Shown here: piece by piece, positions 44,688 through 52,686 of the stretch
Position numbering within the stretch: position 1 is the stretch's first letter
Layout of the letters: each line of letters begins with the position of its first letter
Made by a program: the position numbers and the translations under genes
Notes under the pieces: model-generated
Databases searched by the model: none
What the model saw: the letters and a program-made list of their open reading frames with translations, nothing else
Told to the model about the DNA's origin: nothing
Assembly (NCBI RefSeq): GCF_900114995.1
Contig: NZ_FOUX01000005.1
Coordinates: forward strand, 952,912-1,016,911
Direction: 5' to 3'
Source: Chitinophaga sp. YR627
GTDB taxonomy: Bacteria > Bacteroidota > Bacteroidia > Chitinophagales > Chitinophagaceae
Length of the DNA stretch: 64,000 bases

Positions 44688-44695
44688 CAAATATA
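44688..44695 (-). promoter_or_regulatory. Candidate -7 element (TATATTTG) for the TPR gene
   Basis: Exact TAnnTTTG on the minus strand, 21 bp before the ATG at 44666 and just past the cdd stop codon. The -33 position falls inside cdd and shows no TTTG. Confidence 0.5.
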
Positions 44696-44701
44696 GTAAA
44701 T

Positions 44702-45187
44702 TTATTGCATATCCTCTGCTGTGAATGCCAGGGGAAGAAGATGTCTGCTTGTAGGAATAACAAATATTTTTCCGGTCTGCCCGCCCATAATGATCCTGAT
44801 AGCCTGTTGCTGACGGCCTTCATACTCCAGAAGGGTCTGGCGGCAGATGCCACAGGGAGAGATCGGGGCGTCATTGCTGCCATTTGGATTGTGATAACTG
44901 ACAGCGATTGTCAGGATAGGTACCCCAGGGTACAGCGAAGCCGCTGTAGAAAGTGCCACTCTCTCCGCACAGATACCGGCAGGGAAAGAGGCGTTTTCCT
45001 GATTGGTCCCCCTTACTACAATGCCATTGGCCAGTAATATAGCAGCACCTACATAGAAATTAGAATATGGGGCATAAGCCTGGGCGGTCACTTCACGGGC
45101 TTCTTCCAGTAAACGCAGATCAGCAGTGGGTAAAGCTGCACTATCAGGAAAAGTATGATATTCGAAAGAGTGTTTGCGGATGTCCAT
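44702..45187 (-). CDS. cdd: Cytidine deaminase
   Basis: 161 residues. The zinc site is complete: Cys73 and the proton shuttle Glu75 in AGICAERVALSTAAS, and Cys112 and Cys115 in SPCGICRQTLLE. YAPYSNFYVGAAILLANG and NQENASFPAG are the nucleoside-binding motifs. It hydrolyses cytidine and deoxycytidine to uridine forms in pyrimidine salvage, acting in the cytoplasm. It is slightly longer than the homotetrameric form, with extra residues at the N-terminus. It lies between a hairpin terminator on the lepB side and the TPR gene, and appears to be transcribed alone. Confidence 0.94.
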   Translation of the reverse strand: MDIRKHSFEYHTFPDSAALPTADLRLLEEAREVTAQAYAPYSNFYVGAAILLANGIVVRGTNQENASFPAGICAERVALSTAASLYPGVPILTIAVSYHNPNGSNDAPISPCGICRQTLLEYEGRQQQAIRIIMGGQTGKIFVIPTSRHLLPLAFTAEDMQ

Positions 45188-45225
45188 AAGTGAAACGATG
45201 AATTAGGAGTTACGAATTAAAAATA

Positions 45226-45297
45226 GGATGTCGCGAAGATCTCCGTGTTCAGTAATATAAAGAAAAAGGCGTTTCAATGAAACGCCTTTTTCTTTAT
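45226..45297. terminator. Terminator between cdd and lepB, with a shared intergenic motif
   Basis: 45257-45276 pairs with 45278-45297, core AAAAAGGCGTTTCA with TGAAACGCCTTTTT, A-rich before and T-rich after; it would stop lepB-side transcripts from either strand. The preceding GGATGTCGCGAAGATCTCCG (45226-45245) resembles a segment at 50556-50575. Confidence 0.8.
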
Positions 45298-45341
45298 TAT
45301 TTTAAGACCCGATGTGTATCAGATCTGATTCGTAACCGTCA

Positions 45342-46523
45342 TTACTTAATTGTTTTGAACAATCTGTTCCAACGGATGCTGCCATGTCCATAGCTCATCC
45401 ATATCAGCCATGCCTTACCAACAATGTGATCTTCAGGAACAAAACCCCAGAAGCGGGAATCCAGTGAGTTATCACGGTTATCACCCATCATCCAGTAGTA
45501 GTTCATCTTGAAGGTATAGCTATTAGCTGGTTTATCGTTGATATAGAACTGGCCGTTTTTAGCCTCCAGTTTATTGCCTTCGTATACGCTGATGATACGA
45601 TCGTAGAAAGCGATGTTAGTACTGTCGATTTGAACAGTTACGCCTTTCTTCGGAATGTACATCGGACCGAAATTATGTTCTGTCCATTTGTAGTGAGCGG
45701 TATCATGCGGGAAAACCTGGATCTCCTGCGTAGCTGCTCTTACGTAAGGTTTTACTTCTTTTACAACCGGCCATGTGCTCAGCATGTTAGCCATGCCAGG
45801 AGTCAGGTCATAACGGAAGAGTGCAGAATCAAACACACCAGCCGGATTAGGATCGATGTCCAGTTCATCCAGGCGGGTTGGATTCAGCGGATCGCCGGTG
45901 GTTTTCACCCAGTAACGACGCTCACTTTCAGGTGGGATAGGCGCCTGTACGCCATTGATATAAACAACACCTTCTTTGATGGATAACGTGTCACCAGGTA
46001 CACCCATACAACGCTTGATGTAGTTTTCACGTTTATCGACAGGACGGGAAGTAACATGGTTCTGTTCCCATACATTATCACGTCCGTAATATCTTATCAG
46101 CTGATAGTAGCTCTGTTCCTGTTGTTCCAGGGCCACGGTATCACCTTCAGGGAAGTTAAATACAACGACATCGTAACGCTCAACATCTGAGAAACCTGGC
46201 AGACGTCTGTATTTCCATTGTACTGCTTCAGAATAAGCTTTGCTGTACTTGGTAAATGGCAGCGTGTGGTGGGTAAACGGAACAGCCAGCGGCGTCATAG
46301 GAATACGTGGACCGTAACTGATCTTGCTGACAAACAGAAAGTCGTTTACCAGTAAGGTCTTTTCCATAGATGGGGTTGGGATTGTGTACGCCTCAAAAAT
46401 AAAAGTGCGTATCAGGGTAGCGGCGATGATCGCGAAAATCGCAGCATCAAACCACTCTCTTACGGCAGATTTCTTCTTCTTTGGCTGACCCTCTTTATTT
46501 CTTCTCCAAAAAGCCAGGTTCAT
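45342..46523 (-). CDS. lepB: Signal peptidase I
   Basis: 393 residues, long for the family but usual for Bacteroidota. A basic N-terminus (KKKKSAVREWFDAAIFAIIA) leads into one membrane helix. The nucleophile is Ser52 in YTIPTPSMEKTLLVND, and the general base is Lys170 in ENYIKRCMGVPGDTL. The C-terminal conserved box is YWMMGDNRDNSLDSRFWGFV, followed by EDHIVGKAWLIW. The middle holds large insertions relative to the enterobacterial enzyme. It removes signal peptides from exported proteins at the outer face of the inner membrane. A TATATTTG promoter element lies 29 bp before the ATG. Confidence 0.95.
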   Translation of the reverse strand: MNLAFWRRNKEGQPKKKKSAVREWFDAAIFAIIAATLIRTFIFEAYTIPTPSMEKTLLVNDFLFVSKISYGPRIPMTPLAVPFTHHTLPFTKYSKAYSEAVQWKYRRLPGFSDVERYDVVVFNFPEGDTVALEQQEQSYYQLIRYYGRDNVWEQNHVTSRPVDKRENYIKRCMGVPGDTLSIKEGVVYINGVQAPIPPESERRYWVKTTGDPLNPTRLDELDIDPNPAGVFDSALFRYDLTPGMANMLSTWPVVKEVKPYVRAATQEIQVFPHDTAHYKWTEHNFGPMYIPKKGVTVQIDSTNIAFYDRIISVYEGNKLEAKNGQFYINDKPANSYTFKMNYYWMMGDNRDNSLDSRFWGFVPEDHIVGKAWLIWMSYGHGSIRWNRLFKTIK

Positions 46524-46551
46524 TAAGATTCGTTTAAGATATTTTAAAGAT

Positions 46552-46559
46552 CAAATATA
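46552..46559 (-). promoter_or_regulatory. Candidate -7 element (TATATTTG) for lepB
   Basis: Exact TAnnTTTG on the minus strand, 29 bp before the ATG at 46523, with TTTA 20 bp upstream in the -33 position. The rest of the 213-bp gap up to 46736 shows nothing supported. Confidence 0.6.
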
Positions 46560-46736
46560 AGATACTGTGTGCTGCAAGCTAAATAATAGTAATCAAAAGT
46601 TTTGCTAAAATAAGTGGATTAGGTTGATTTAATAAACTTTTTTACATGTAAGGCCCTTGAAATCGATACCTTTCTGTATGGGCCAGGGTTGTGATATTGC
46701 AGCGCCTCATCCCCCGCAAGACAATACAGGAGGGCT

Positions 46737-47393
46737 TCAGACCAGTTCCTGGCTCAATATCCGGCTGATTTCGGCCGCCCGGTTATATACCATGAAATGC
46801 CCGCCATCCGGGATCGTATAATCGGCTTTGATAAACCGGAGTGGAAAAGCCTTGTCCCGGCCACCATGGATATGCACAATGGAGGAGGGAATAAAGTCAT
46901 TGGTCCAGTGCACGATCGCCCGGATCCCCCAGCGCAGATAACCATAGGAGGTCTTCTTCATGTAGTCTGACAACAGCGCGAACTCCTCCTCCGTCTCGGC
47001 ATTCAGGAACAGCTTCACCACCCCTTTCCTGCGGGTAAAAATGATGGAATCGGGCAGACGGAGCAATGCCAGCAGCCCTGTCTTCTTCACCCAGCTCAGA
47101 TATGGCGGTCTTTCACTGGTCTGTTTGATACTACTGATCAGGATCACTTTACTGACAGGACGCTGACGGGCAATTTCCACCGCCAGCATACCACCAAATG
47201 ACACCCCCATCAGGGTCACATTTTCGTGTTCGATCCTTTCTGCCATACGGGCCGCATATTCGGGAAAACTTTCTTCTGGCGAGGGTGTCAGCCACTCAAG
47301 ATAGTGGACAGTATATCCTGCGGGATAATGCAGGTTTTTGAAGATTCTTTCGTCTGCTCCCATGCCACTGAGCAGGTACAGGTGTCTTTCCAT
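46737..47393 (-). CDS. Alpha/beta hydrolase
   Basis: 218 residues of the alpha/beta hydrolase fold. The oxyanion region is LLSGMGADERIF, the nucleophile is Ser65 in LMGVSFGGMLAVEIA, the acid is the Asp in HIHGGRDKAFP, and the base is the His in IPDGGHFMV. The helical lid is short (PDSIIFTRRKGVVKLFLNAE). The substrate is not known; esterase or thioesterase activity is possible. The gene is 64 bp downstream of the terminator-bearing end of the NtrC-like gene on the same strand, and precedes lepB in that direction by 213 bp. Confidence 0.82.
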   Translation of the reverse strand: MERHLYLLSGMGADERIFKNLHYPAGYTVHYLEWLTPSPEESFPEYAARMAERIEHENVTLMGVSFGGMLAVEIARQRPVSKVILISSIKQTSERPPYLSWVKKTGLLALLRLPDSIIFTRRKGVVKLFLNAETEEEFALLSDYMKKTSYGYLRWGIRAIVHWTNDFIPSSIVHIHGGRDKAFPLRFIKADYTIPDGGHFMVYNRAAEISRILSQELV

Positions 47394-47424
47394 GATAGTT
47401 TACGAAAAATGGACGGGGAAAAAC

Positions 47425-47452
47425 AAAGGCTGTCCCTTGCAGAACAGCCTTT
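47425..47452 (-). terminator. Terminator after the NtrC-like regulator gene
   Basis: On the minus strand AAAGGCTGT pairs with ACAGCCTTT (47444-47452 and 47425-47433), followed by TGTTTTT. It sits 5 bp after the stop codon. Confidence 0.8.
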
Positions 47453-47457
47453 ATATA

Positions 47458-48642
47458 TTATGCGTTTACTTTCTTCTTGTCTCTTGCCGGCAATACATAG
47501 TCATATACGTCTTCCGGCATAATGGTTTTTCCGGAAAGGATCACCAGACGGGCTACCACGTTACCCAGCTCACGGATATTTCCGGACCAGTTATGCTGCT
47601 GTAAAGCCTTCATAGCTTCCTTATCGATCGATTTTCTTGCCATACCGTATTCCTGACAGGCGCTATCCAGAAAATGCTCTACCAATGCCGGAATATCCTC
47701 ACGACGCTCATTCAGGGAAGGTACATGGATCAGGATCACACTCAGACGATGGTAAAGATCCAGACGGAAGTTTTTGTCTTCCACTTCTTTCAGCAGGTCC
47801 TTATTGGTCGCTGCCACCACACGTACATCAACGCTGATCTCTTTGTCGCCACCTACACGGGTGATCTTCCCTTCCTGCAGTGCTCTCAGTACTTTTGCCT
47901 GTGCACTGAGGCTCATATCGCCAATCTCGTCAAGGAACAGTGTACCACCACTCGCCTGTTCAAACTTACCGATACGCTGTTTTACAGCAGATGTAAAGGA
48001 GCCTTTTTCATGACCAAACAGTTCACTTTCAATCAGTTCACTTGGAATAGCAGCGCAATTCACTTCCACAATTGGTCCGGAAGCACGGTTGCTCAGCTCA
48101 TGGAGCCAGCGGGCTACCAGTTCCTTACCCACCCCGTTTTCACCGGTTACCAGTACGCGGGCATCAGTTGGCGCTACCTTTTCAATCGTTTCCTTTATTT
48201 TCAGGATGGGCGCAGAAGTCCCGATCATTTCCTGGGTTTTGTTCACTTTACGGCGCAGGGTCTTGGTTTCTGTCACCAGGTTTGTCTTATCCATTGCATT
48301 ACGCAGGGTGATCAGCAACCTGTTAAGATCCGGCGGTTTGGAGATATAGTCGTATGCACCTTTTTTTACTGCTTCTACGGCCGTATCGATATTACCGTGA
48401 CCTGATACCATGATAATGGGTACATCCGTATTGATTTCCCTGGCTTTTTCCAGGAATTCCAGCCCGTCCATTTTGGGCATTTTTATATCACAGAGTACGG
48501 CATCGTACTGCTTATCCCTGAACATTTTGAAGCCTTCAGCACCATCTGCTGCCTCTTCTACTTTGTACCCTTCATAACTCAGGATTTCGGATAGCGTTTT
48601 ACGTATGCTTTTCTCATCATCAATTATCAGAATGCTGGCCAT
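47458..48642 (-). CDS. NtrC-like response regulator with AAA+ domain, lacking the Fis DNA-binding domain
   Basis: 394 residues. A receiver domain (1-120) carries the phospho-acceptor Asp52 in YDAVLCDIKMPKMDG. The AAA+ domain follows, with Walker A GENGVGKE near 168-175, Walker B TLFLDEIGDMSLSAQ, and NWSGNIRELGNVVARL near the end. The loop that contacts sigma-54, usually GAFTGA, reads GSFTSA at 214-219 (GHEKGSFTSAVKQ). The protein ends about 25 residues after the AAA+ lid, so the C-terminal Fis-type helix-turn-helix is absent. It may act from solution on RpoN, or have lost that task. No rpoN or cognate kinase is in the window. The start is preceded by a TAATTTTG element. Confidence 0.9.
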   Translation of the reverse strand: MASILIIDDEKSIRKTLSEILSYEGYKVEEAADGAEGFKMFRDKQYDAVLCDIKMPKMDGLEFLEKAREINTDVPIIMVSGHGNIDTAVEAVKKGAYDYISKPPDLNRLLITLRNAMDKTNLVTETKTLRRKVNKTQEMIGTSAPILKIKETIEKVAPTDARVLVTGENGVGKELVARWLHELSNRASGPIVEVNCAAIPSELIESELFGHEKGSFTSAVKQRIGKFEQASGGTLFLDEIGDMSLSAQAKVLRALQEGKITRVGGDKEISVDVRVVAATNKDLLKEVEDKNFRLDLYHRLSVILIHVPSLNERREDIPALVEHFLDSACQEYGMARKSIDKEAMKALQQHNWSGNIRELGNVVARLVILSGKTIMPEDVYDYVLPARDKKKVNA

Positions 48643-48666
48643 ATCATTATTTTAGTGAACAACGAA

Positions 48667-48674
48667 CAAAATTA
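48667..48674 (-). promoter_or_regulatory. Candidate -7 element (TAATTTTG) for the NtrC-like gene
   Basis: Exact TAnnTTTG on the minus strand, 24 bp before the ATG at 48642, with a TTG about 22 bp upstream. Confidence 0.5.
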
Positions 48675-48809
48675 CGGCAAAATACTTGATCGTAGACAAG
48701 ATAACAAATGCTGTTAAACCCGGTTATTTGTCTACAGTCCTTATGGACTTTCGACATTAATACGTAATTTCAATGATCGTTTTCCCTCAATCCTGTAATT
48801 CACTTGGAT

Positions 48810-49625
48810 ATGCAACAACTTTTAGAAGAATTAAGGCGGAGACACCAGTTGGCTGCGGCTACTGCTTATCCTCCTACCAGTGCGGTGAACGACTTTGCCA
48901 ACAACTTTATAAACTGGCTCTTTCCTGAATATACCGGAAAGGTGATATCTGATATTGTGTTACTGGAAGAATACGCACACATGCTGCAGAGCGAACTGCA
49001 GCAATTGCTGTCGCCCATGCAACAGCAACTGCCTGCTGCTGCAGAAGACCTGAGTCGCCAGTTCATGGACCAGGCAGCTGTCATCTATGACGCCTTACAG
49101 AAAGACGCAGAAGCCATTTATAAAGGCGATCCTGCCGCCACCTGCATGTATGAGGTCATCCGGGCTTATCCCGGCTTCTACGCCATCGCATTTTACCGTA
49201 TCGCACACGCGCTTCATCAGCTGAAGATACCGCTGCTGCCCCGTATGATCACAGAACGGGCGCATAGCTGTACCGGCATCGATATCCACCCTGCAGCAGT
49301 GATCGCACCATATTTCTGCATCGATCATGGCACCGGCATCGTCATTGGAGAAACGACCGTTATCGGCTCCAATGTCAAGCTATACCAGGGTGTTACACTG
49401 GGAGCACTGAGTGTGGACAAGGATATGGCCCGCAGTAAACGCCATCCTACCATTGAAGATCATGTCATTATATATGCCGGAGCTACCATCCTGGGAGGCG
49501 ATACCGTGGTAGGACACCATAGCATCATCGGTGGTAATGTATGGCTTATTAAAAGTACTGCCCCCTTCAGCCGGATCTATTACCGGGCTGACGGCAGTGT
49601 TAACGTAGTAGAAAATAGTTATTAA
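48810..49625 (+). CDS. cysE: Serine O-acetyltransferase
   Basis: 271 residues from the ATG at 48810. The N-terminal ~120 residues are helical (MLQSELQQLLSPMQQQLPAA), then YEVIRAYPGFYAIAFYRIAH leads into the left-handed beta-helix of hexapeptide transferases: DIHPAAVIAPYFCIDHGTGI, VIGETTVIGSNVKLYQGVTL, HPTIEDHVIIYAGATILGG. The catalytic His is in CIDHGTG. It makes O-acetylserine from serine and acetyl-CoA, the first step of cysteine synthesis. The stop codon is immediately followed by the cysM start, so the two steps are encoded as one unit and probably translated together. Confidence 0.93.
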   Translation: MQQLLEELRRRHQLAAATAYPPTSAVNDFANNFINWLFPEYTGKVISDIVLLEEYAHMLQSELQQLLSPMQQQLPAAAEDLSRQFMDQAAVIYDALQKDAEAIYKGDPAATCMYEVIRAYPGFYAIAFYRIAHALHQLKIPLLPRMITERAHSCTGIDIHPAAVIAPYFCIDHGTGIVIGETTVIGSNVKLYQGVTLGALSVDKDMARSKRHPTIEDHVIIYAGATILGGDTVVGHHSIIGGNVWLIKSTAPFSRIYYRADGSVNVVENSY

Positions 49626-50510
49626 ATGCATTCGATATTAGATCTTGTTGGTAACACCCCGATGGTCGCGCTTAAAAGTATCAGCGCCAATCCGGACGTT
49701 ACTATTTATGCAAAGCTGGAAGGAAATAATCCGGGAGGAAGTGTGAAGGACAGAGCCGCCTATGGAATGATCAAGGGGGCACTGGACAGAGGGGAGATCA
49801 AACCGGGTATCAAACTGATCGAAGCAACCAGCGGTAATACAGGTATTGCCCTGGCCATGATCGCCAGTCTGTTTGGTGTGGAAATAGAACTGGTCATGCC
49901 GGAAGATGCTACGCGGGAACGGGTATTGACCATGGAAGCCTTTGGGGCGAAAGTCGTACTGACGCCAAAGGAAGCCTCCATGGAAGGCTCTATTGATTAT
50001 GCCAATGAGCAGCTAGCGAAGGGCGGTTATCATATGCTGAATCAGTTCGCCAATCCCGACAACTACGGCATGCACTATAAAACCACCGGTCCGGAAATAT
50101 GGCGTGACACCCACCATGGCGTGACACATTTTGTGAGTGCAATGGGCACTACCGGCACGATCATGGGTGTCTCCCAATACCTGAAAGAGCAAAACAGCGA
50201 CGTACAGATCGTGGGCTGTCAGCCGACTGACGGCAGTAAGATCCCTGGTATCCGGAAATGGCCGGAAGCCTATCTGCCCAAGATCTTTGACCGCTCCAGA
50301 GTAGACCGTATCATGGATATTTCCGAGGAAGAAGCAAAAGCCATGACCCGCCGGCTGGCAAAGGATGAAGGTATCTTCTGCGGAATGAGCAGCGGAGGTG
50401 CGGTATCAGCAGCAGCCCGGATTTCAGGAGAACTGGAAAAAGGGGTACTGGTGTGTATTATTTGTGACAGAGGAGACAGGTATTTGTCGTCTGACCTATT
50501 TGGAAGCTGA
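49626..50510 (+). CDS. cysM: Cysteine synthase, CysM type
   Basis: 294 residues. The PLP-binding lysine is Lys41 in NNPGGSVKDRAAYGMI; the substrate loop is EATSGNTGIALAM and the phosphate loop is VSAMGTTGTIMGVS. The CysM-type features are PGIRKWPEAYLPKIFD and EGIFCGMSSGGAVSAA, ending with ICDRGDRYLSSDLFG. It forms cysteine from O-acetylserine and sulfide; CysM enzymes can also use thiosulfate, though that cannot be judged here. It begins directly after the cysE stop without a gap. A set of inverted repeats and a terminator follow the stop. Confidence 0.94.
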   Translation: MHSILDLVGNTPMVALKSISANPDVTIYAKLEGNNPGGSVKDRAAYGMIKGALDRGEIKPGIKLIEATSGNTGIALAMIASLFGVEIELVMPEDATRERVLTMEAFGAKVVLTPKEASMEGSIDYANEQLAKGGYHMLNQFANPDNYGMHYKTTGPEIWRDTHHGVTHFVSAMGTTGTIMGVSQYLKEQNSDVQIVGCQPTDGSKIPGIRKWPEAYLPKIFDRSRVDRIMDISEEEAKAMTRRLAKDEGIFCGMSSGGAVSAAARISGELEKGVLVCIICDRGDRYLSSDLFGS

Positions 50511-50522
50511 ACAGAGAGTAGA

Positions 50523-50677
50523 AATTAAGAATTAGAAATTAAGAATTAAGAATTGGAATGCTGCGGAGATCGCCGCGGATCATCATAAAAAACAAAAGGA
50601 AAGTGGCATTTCAATGAAATGCCGCTTTCCTTTTGCTAAAGACTCCTGGAGCAATTCTTAATTTTTAATTCTTAATT
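50523..50677. repeat. 25-bp inverted repeat of AATTAAGAATT type enclosing a terminator
   Basis: The segment at 50523-50547 (repeated AATTAAGAATT) is the reverse complement of 50653-50677 with one mismatch, 105 nt apart. The left arm continues with a further AAGAATT copy. The enclosed part holds the hairpin at 50594-50634, so the whole can fold as a nested structure in the cysM-pdhB gap. Confidence 0.8.
50594..50634 (+). terminator. Terminator after cysM
   Basis: AAAAGGAAAGTGGCATTTCA pairs with TGAAATGCCGCTTTCCTTTT through one G-T pair, with a minimal loop and T-rich end. Confidence 0.85.
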
Positions 50678-50678
50678 G

Positions 50679-50740
50679 AATTACTATAAAATAGAAATGC
50701 CGGCCTGATAACCAGGCCGGCATTTCTATTTATAGTAATT
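50679..50740 (-). terminator. Terminator after pdhB
   Basis: Arms 50679-50707 and 50713-50740 pair with a single bulged A; core AATGCCGGCCTG with CAGGCCGGCATT. It begins 2 bp after the pdhB stop on the minus strand and ends in an A/T-rich run. Confidence 0.85.
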
Positions 50741-50742
50741 AC

Positions 50743-51726
50743 TTACTTCTTCATGTACATTACTTCTTTCACCAGTTTCACAGTGCGTTCAACGTCTGGC
50801 AGGTAACCCTTCACCAGGTTAGGCGCATAGTGCATTGGCGCATCAGCAGCAGTGATACGACGGATCGGAGCATCCAGGTAGTCGAAACCTTCCTTCTGGA
50901 TACGGTAAGAGATCTCAGAAGAAACGCTGGCAAATGGCCACTGTTCTTCAACGATCACCAGACGGTTAGTTTTCTTAACAGACTGGAGGATAGTGAACCA
51001 GTCCAGCGGACGGATAGTACGCAGATCGATCACTTCAGCCTCGATACCTTCTTTCGCCAGTTCTTCAGCAGCAGCCAGGGCAACTTTCATCATTTTGTTG
51101 AAAGAAACGATGGTTACGTCTTTACCAGCACGTTTGATATCTGCTTTACCGATTTCAATGATGTATTCTTCTTCAGGAACATCACCCATATCGCCATAAC
51201 CTACTTCACTTTCCATGAAAACAACCGGGTCGTTATCACGGATAGCTGCTTTCAGCAGACCTTTACCATCATATGGGTTAGATACTGATATAACTTTTAA
51301 ACCCGGTATGTTCGCGTAGTAGCTTTCGAAGGCAGTGGAGTGCTGTGCACCCAGCTGACCTGCGGAACCGTTAGGTCCACGGAAAACGATAGGACAACCT
51401 ACCTGTCCACCACTCATTGCCAGCATTTTAGAAGCTGTATTCAGGATCTGGTCCAGTGCCAGTACGGCGAAGTTCCAGGTCATAAATTCAACGATCGGGC
51501 GAAGACCATTCTGTGCTGCACCAACAGCGATAGCAGTGAAACCCAGCTCGGCGATGGGAGTATCTATTACTCTCTTAGGGCCAAACTCATCCAGCATTCC
51601 CTGGCTAACTTTGTAGGCTCCATTGTATTCTGCTACTTCCTCTCCCATCAGGAAAACGCGATCGTCACGGCGCATTTCTTCCTGCATGGCTTCTCGTAAG
51701 GCTTGTCTGAAAGCTATCTGACGCAT
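50743..51726 (-). CDS. pdhB: Pyruvate dehydrogenase E1 component, beta subunit
   Basis: 327 residues, the usual length of an E1 beta subunit. It shows VFLMGEEVAEYNGAYKVSQG, the thiamine-contacting glutamate region, then DTPIAELGFTAIAVGAAQNG, RPIVEFMTWNFAVLALDQIL, and GPNGSAGQLGAQHSTAFESY, followed by the transketolase C-terminal domain (EAEVIDLRTIRPLDW, then VEEQWPFASVSSEISY). With the alpha subunit it decarboxylates pyruvate for acetyl-CoA formation. The alpha subunit, E2 and E3 genes are not in the window. A branched-chain oxo-acid E1 beta is the alternative, but the motifs fit PdhB better. It has the clearest two-box promoter in the window. Confidence 0.92.
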   Translation of the reverse strand: MRQIAFRQALREAMQEEMRRDDRVFLMGEEVAEYNGAYKVSQGMLDEFGPKRVIDTPIAELGFTAIAVGAAQNGLRPIVEFMTWNFAVLALDQILNTASKMLAMSGGQVGCPIVFRGPNGSAGQLGAQHSTAFESYYANIPGLKVISVSNPYDGKGLLKAAIRDNDPVVFMESEVGYGDMGDVPEEEYIIEIGKADIKRAGKDVTIVSFNKMMKVALAAAEELAKEGIEAEVIDLRTIRPLDWFTILQSVKKTNRLVIVEEQWPFASVSSEISYRIQKEGFDYLDAPIRRITAADAPMHYAPNLVKGYLPDVERTVKLVKEVMYMKK

Positions 51727-51780
51727 GCTGTTACTCTTAAAGTTTGAAAGTTAATTGCCTCATTTATATTAAGGCAGGGG

Positions 51781-51812
51781 CAAAATTATTGTTTTGTTGC
51801 TGAAAAAGCAAA
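51781..51812 (-). promoter_or_regulatory. Two-box Bacteroidota promoter of pdhB
   Basis: On the minus strand TTTG (51809-51812) and TAATTTTG (51781-51788) are separated by exactly 20 bp, matching the -33 TTTG and -7 TAnnTTTG consensus. Transcription would begin near 51774, giving a leader of about 48 nt. Confidence 0.75.
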
Positions 51813-51912
51813 GGAAACTTCAAAGGAAGCCCTTTCAGATTTTAAATACTATATATAAAATATTACATATATTAGCACAAACACTGCCTGTTATAAGTTA
51901 ATATCCTATCCT

Positions 51913-52551
51913 ATGTTTACGATCACAGTCCTTTGTATCTGTTTTCTGGCGGCCATCTCGTGTAAGATCAAAAAGGTAAAAGCACCTCTGATCACCGGTC
52001 TGATCTGGTATTTTCACCTGGCCATGTGTGTATTTTCCATCCTGTGCATCCTCCTGCTGATCAGCGGTTATGGATTCAAGGGCACCTATACGGAAAGAGT
52101 ATTTTTCACTTTATACGCCGGCTCCGGTATTCTTTTATATGGATTGACGCCAAAAGAAGTATCGGGAAAATGGGTTTACCTCTGCTCCTTTTATGGCTTC
52201 CCTTTTGCGCTGCTCTTCGGCCTCCTGCTCCCCCCGTTACGGATCATTACCATGATCACAGGTATGGGATTACTGTCTGACGGAGACCTGAAACGCTACC
52301 AGATTGACGACGACTATGCCATACAGACCAAATCCATCGATATCGTATCCCGCTATCCAAGCTATAGCCTGATTGAAGATAAATACTGGTTGTTTGAGAA
52401 GATTTCAGGTGACGTGATCAAACCGGAAGGACAGCCGGCTGCTTTTAAATCAGAAAGAGCAGGGACAGATAGCGTAAGGCTCTATATCAATTTAGTAGAT
52501 GAGGTAGACAATAGAAAGAAATTGGATACAACGATCTCACTAAGGAATTAA
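51913..52551 (+). CDS. Membrane protein of unknown function
   Basis: 212 residues, not recognised. Four hydrophobic segments lie at about 1-17 (FTITVLCICFLAAISC), 27-50 (LITGLIWYFHLAMCVFSILC), 65-80 and 88-117 (WVYLCSFYGFPFALLFGLLL). The C-terminal ~85 residues (LKRYQIDDDYAIQTKSIDIV onward) are polar and beta-like and would face the cytoplasm or periplasm. There is no conserved catalytic motif. The upstream region is A/T-rich, with TATATTAG close to a -7 element about 40 bp before the start. It ends at a bidirectional terminator shared with the converging thiolase gene. Confidence 0.7.
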   Translation: MFTITVLCICFLAAISCKIKKVKAPLITGLIWYFHLAMCVFSILCILLLISGYGFKGTYTERVFFTLYAGSGILLYGLTPKEVSGKWVYLCSFYGFPFALLFGLLLPPLRIITMITGMGLLSDGDLKRYQIDDDYAIQTKSIDIVSRYPSYSLIEDKYWLFEKISGDVIKPEGQPAAFKSERAGTDSVRLYINLVDEVDNRKKLDTTISLRN

Positions 52552-52603
52552 AGCGAAGATCTGTAAGATTAAGACATTGATATTCAATAACAAACCCGAT
52601 CAT

Positions 52604-52649
52604 ATAAAAGAGAAAGGCGTCACCAGTGGTAGACGCCTTTCTCTTTTTA
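52604..52649. terminator. Bidirectional terminator
   Basis: AAAAGAGAAAGGCGTC (52606-52621) pairs with GACGCCTTTCTCTTTT (52632-52647), flanked by A and T runs, between the membrane-protein gene and the thiolase gene. Confidence 0.9.
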
Positions 52650-52686
52650 TAGACTTTAAGAATCTGTTGACAATATCCTGCTGATC

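Noticed and set aside
47674..48405. + strand frame of 243 codons
   Set aside because: It is antisense to the conserved AAA+ region of the NtrC-like gene.
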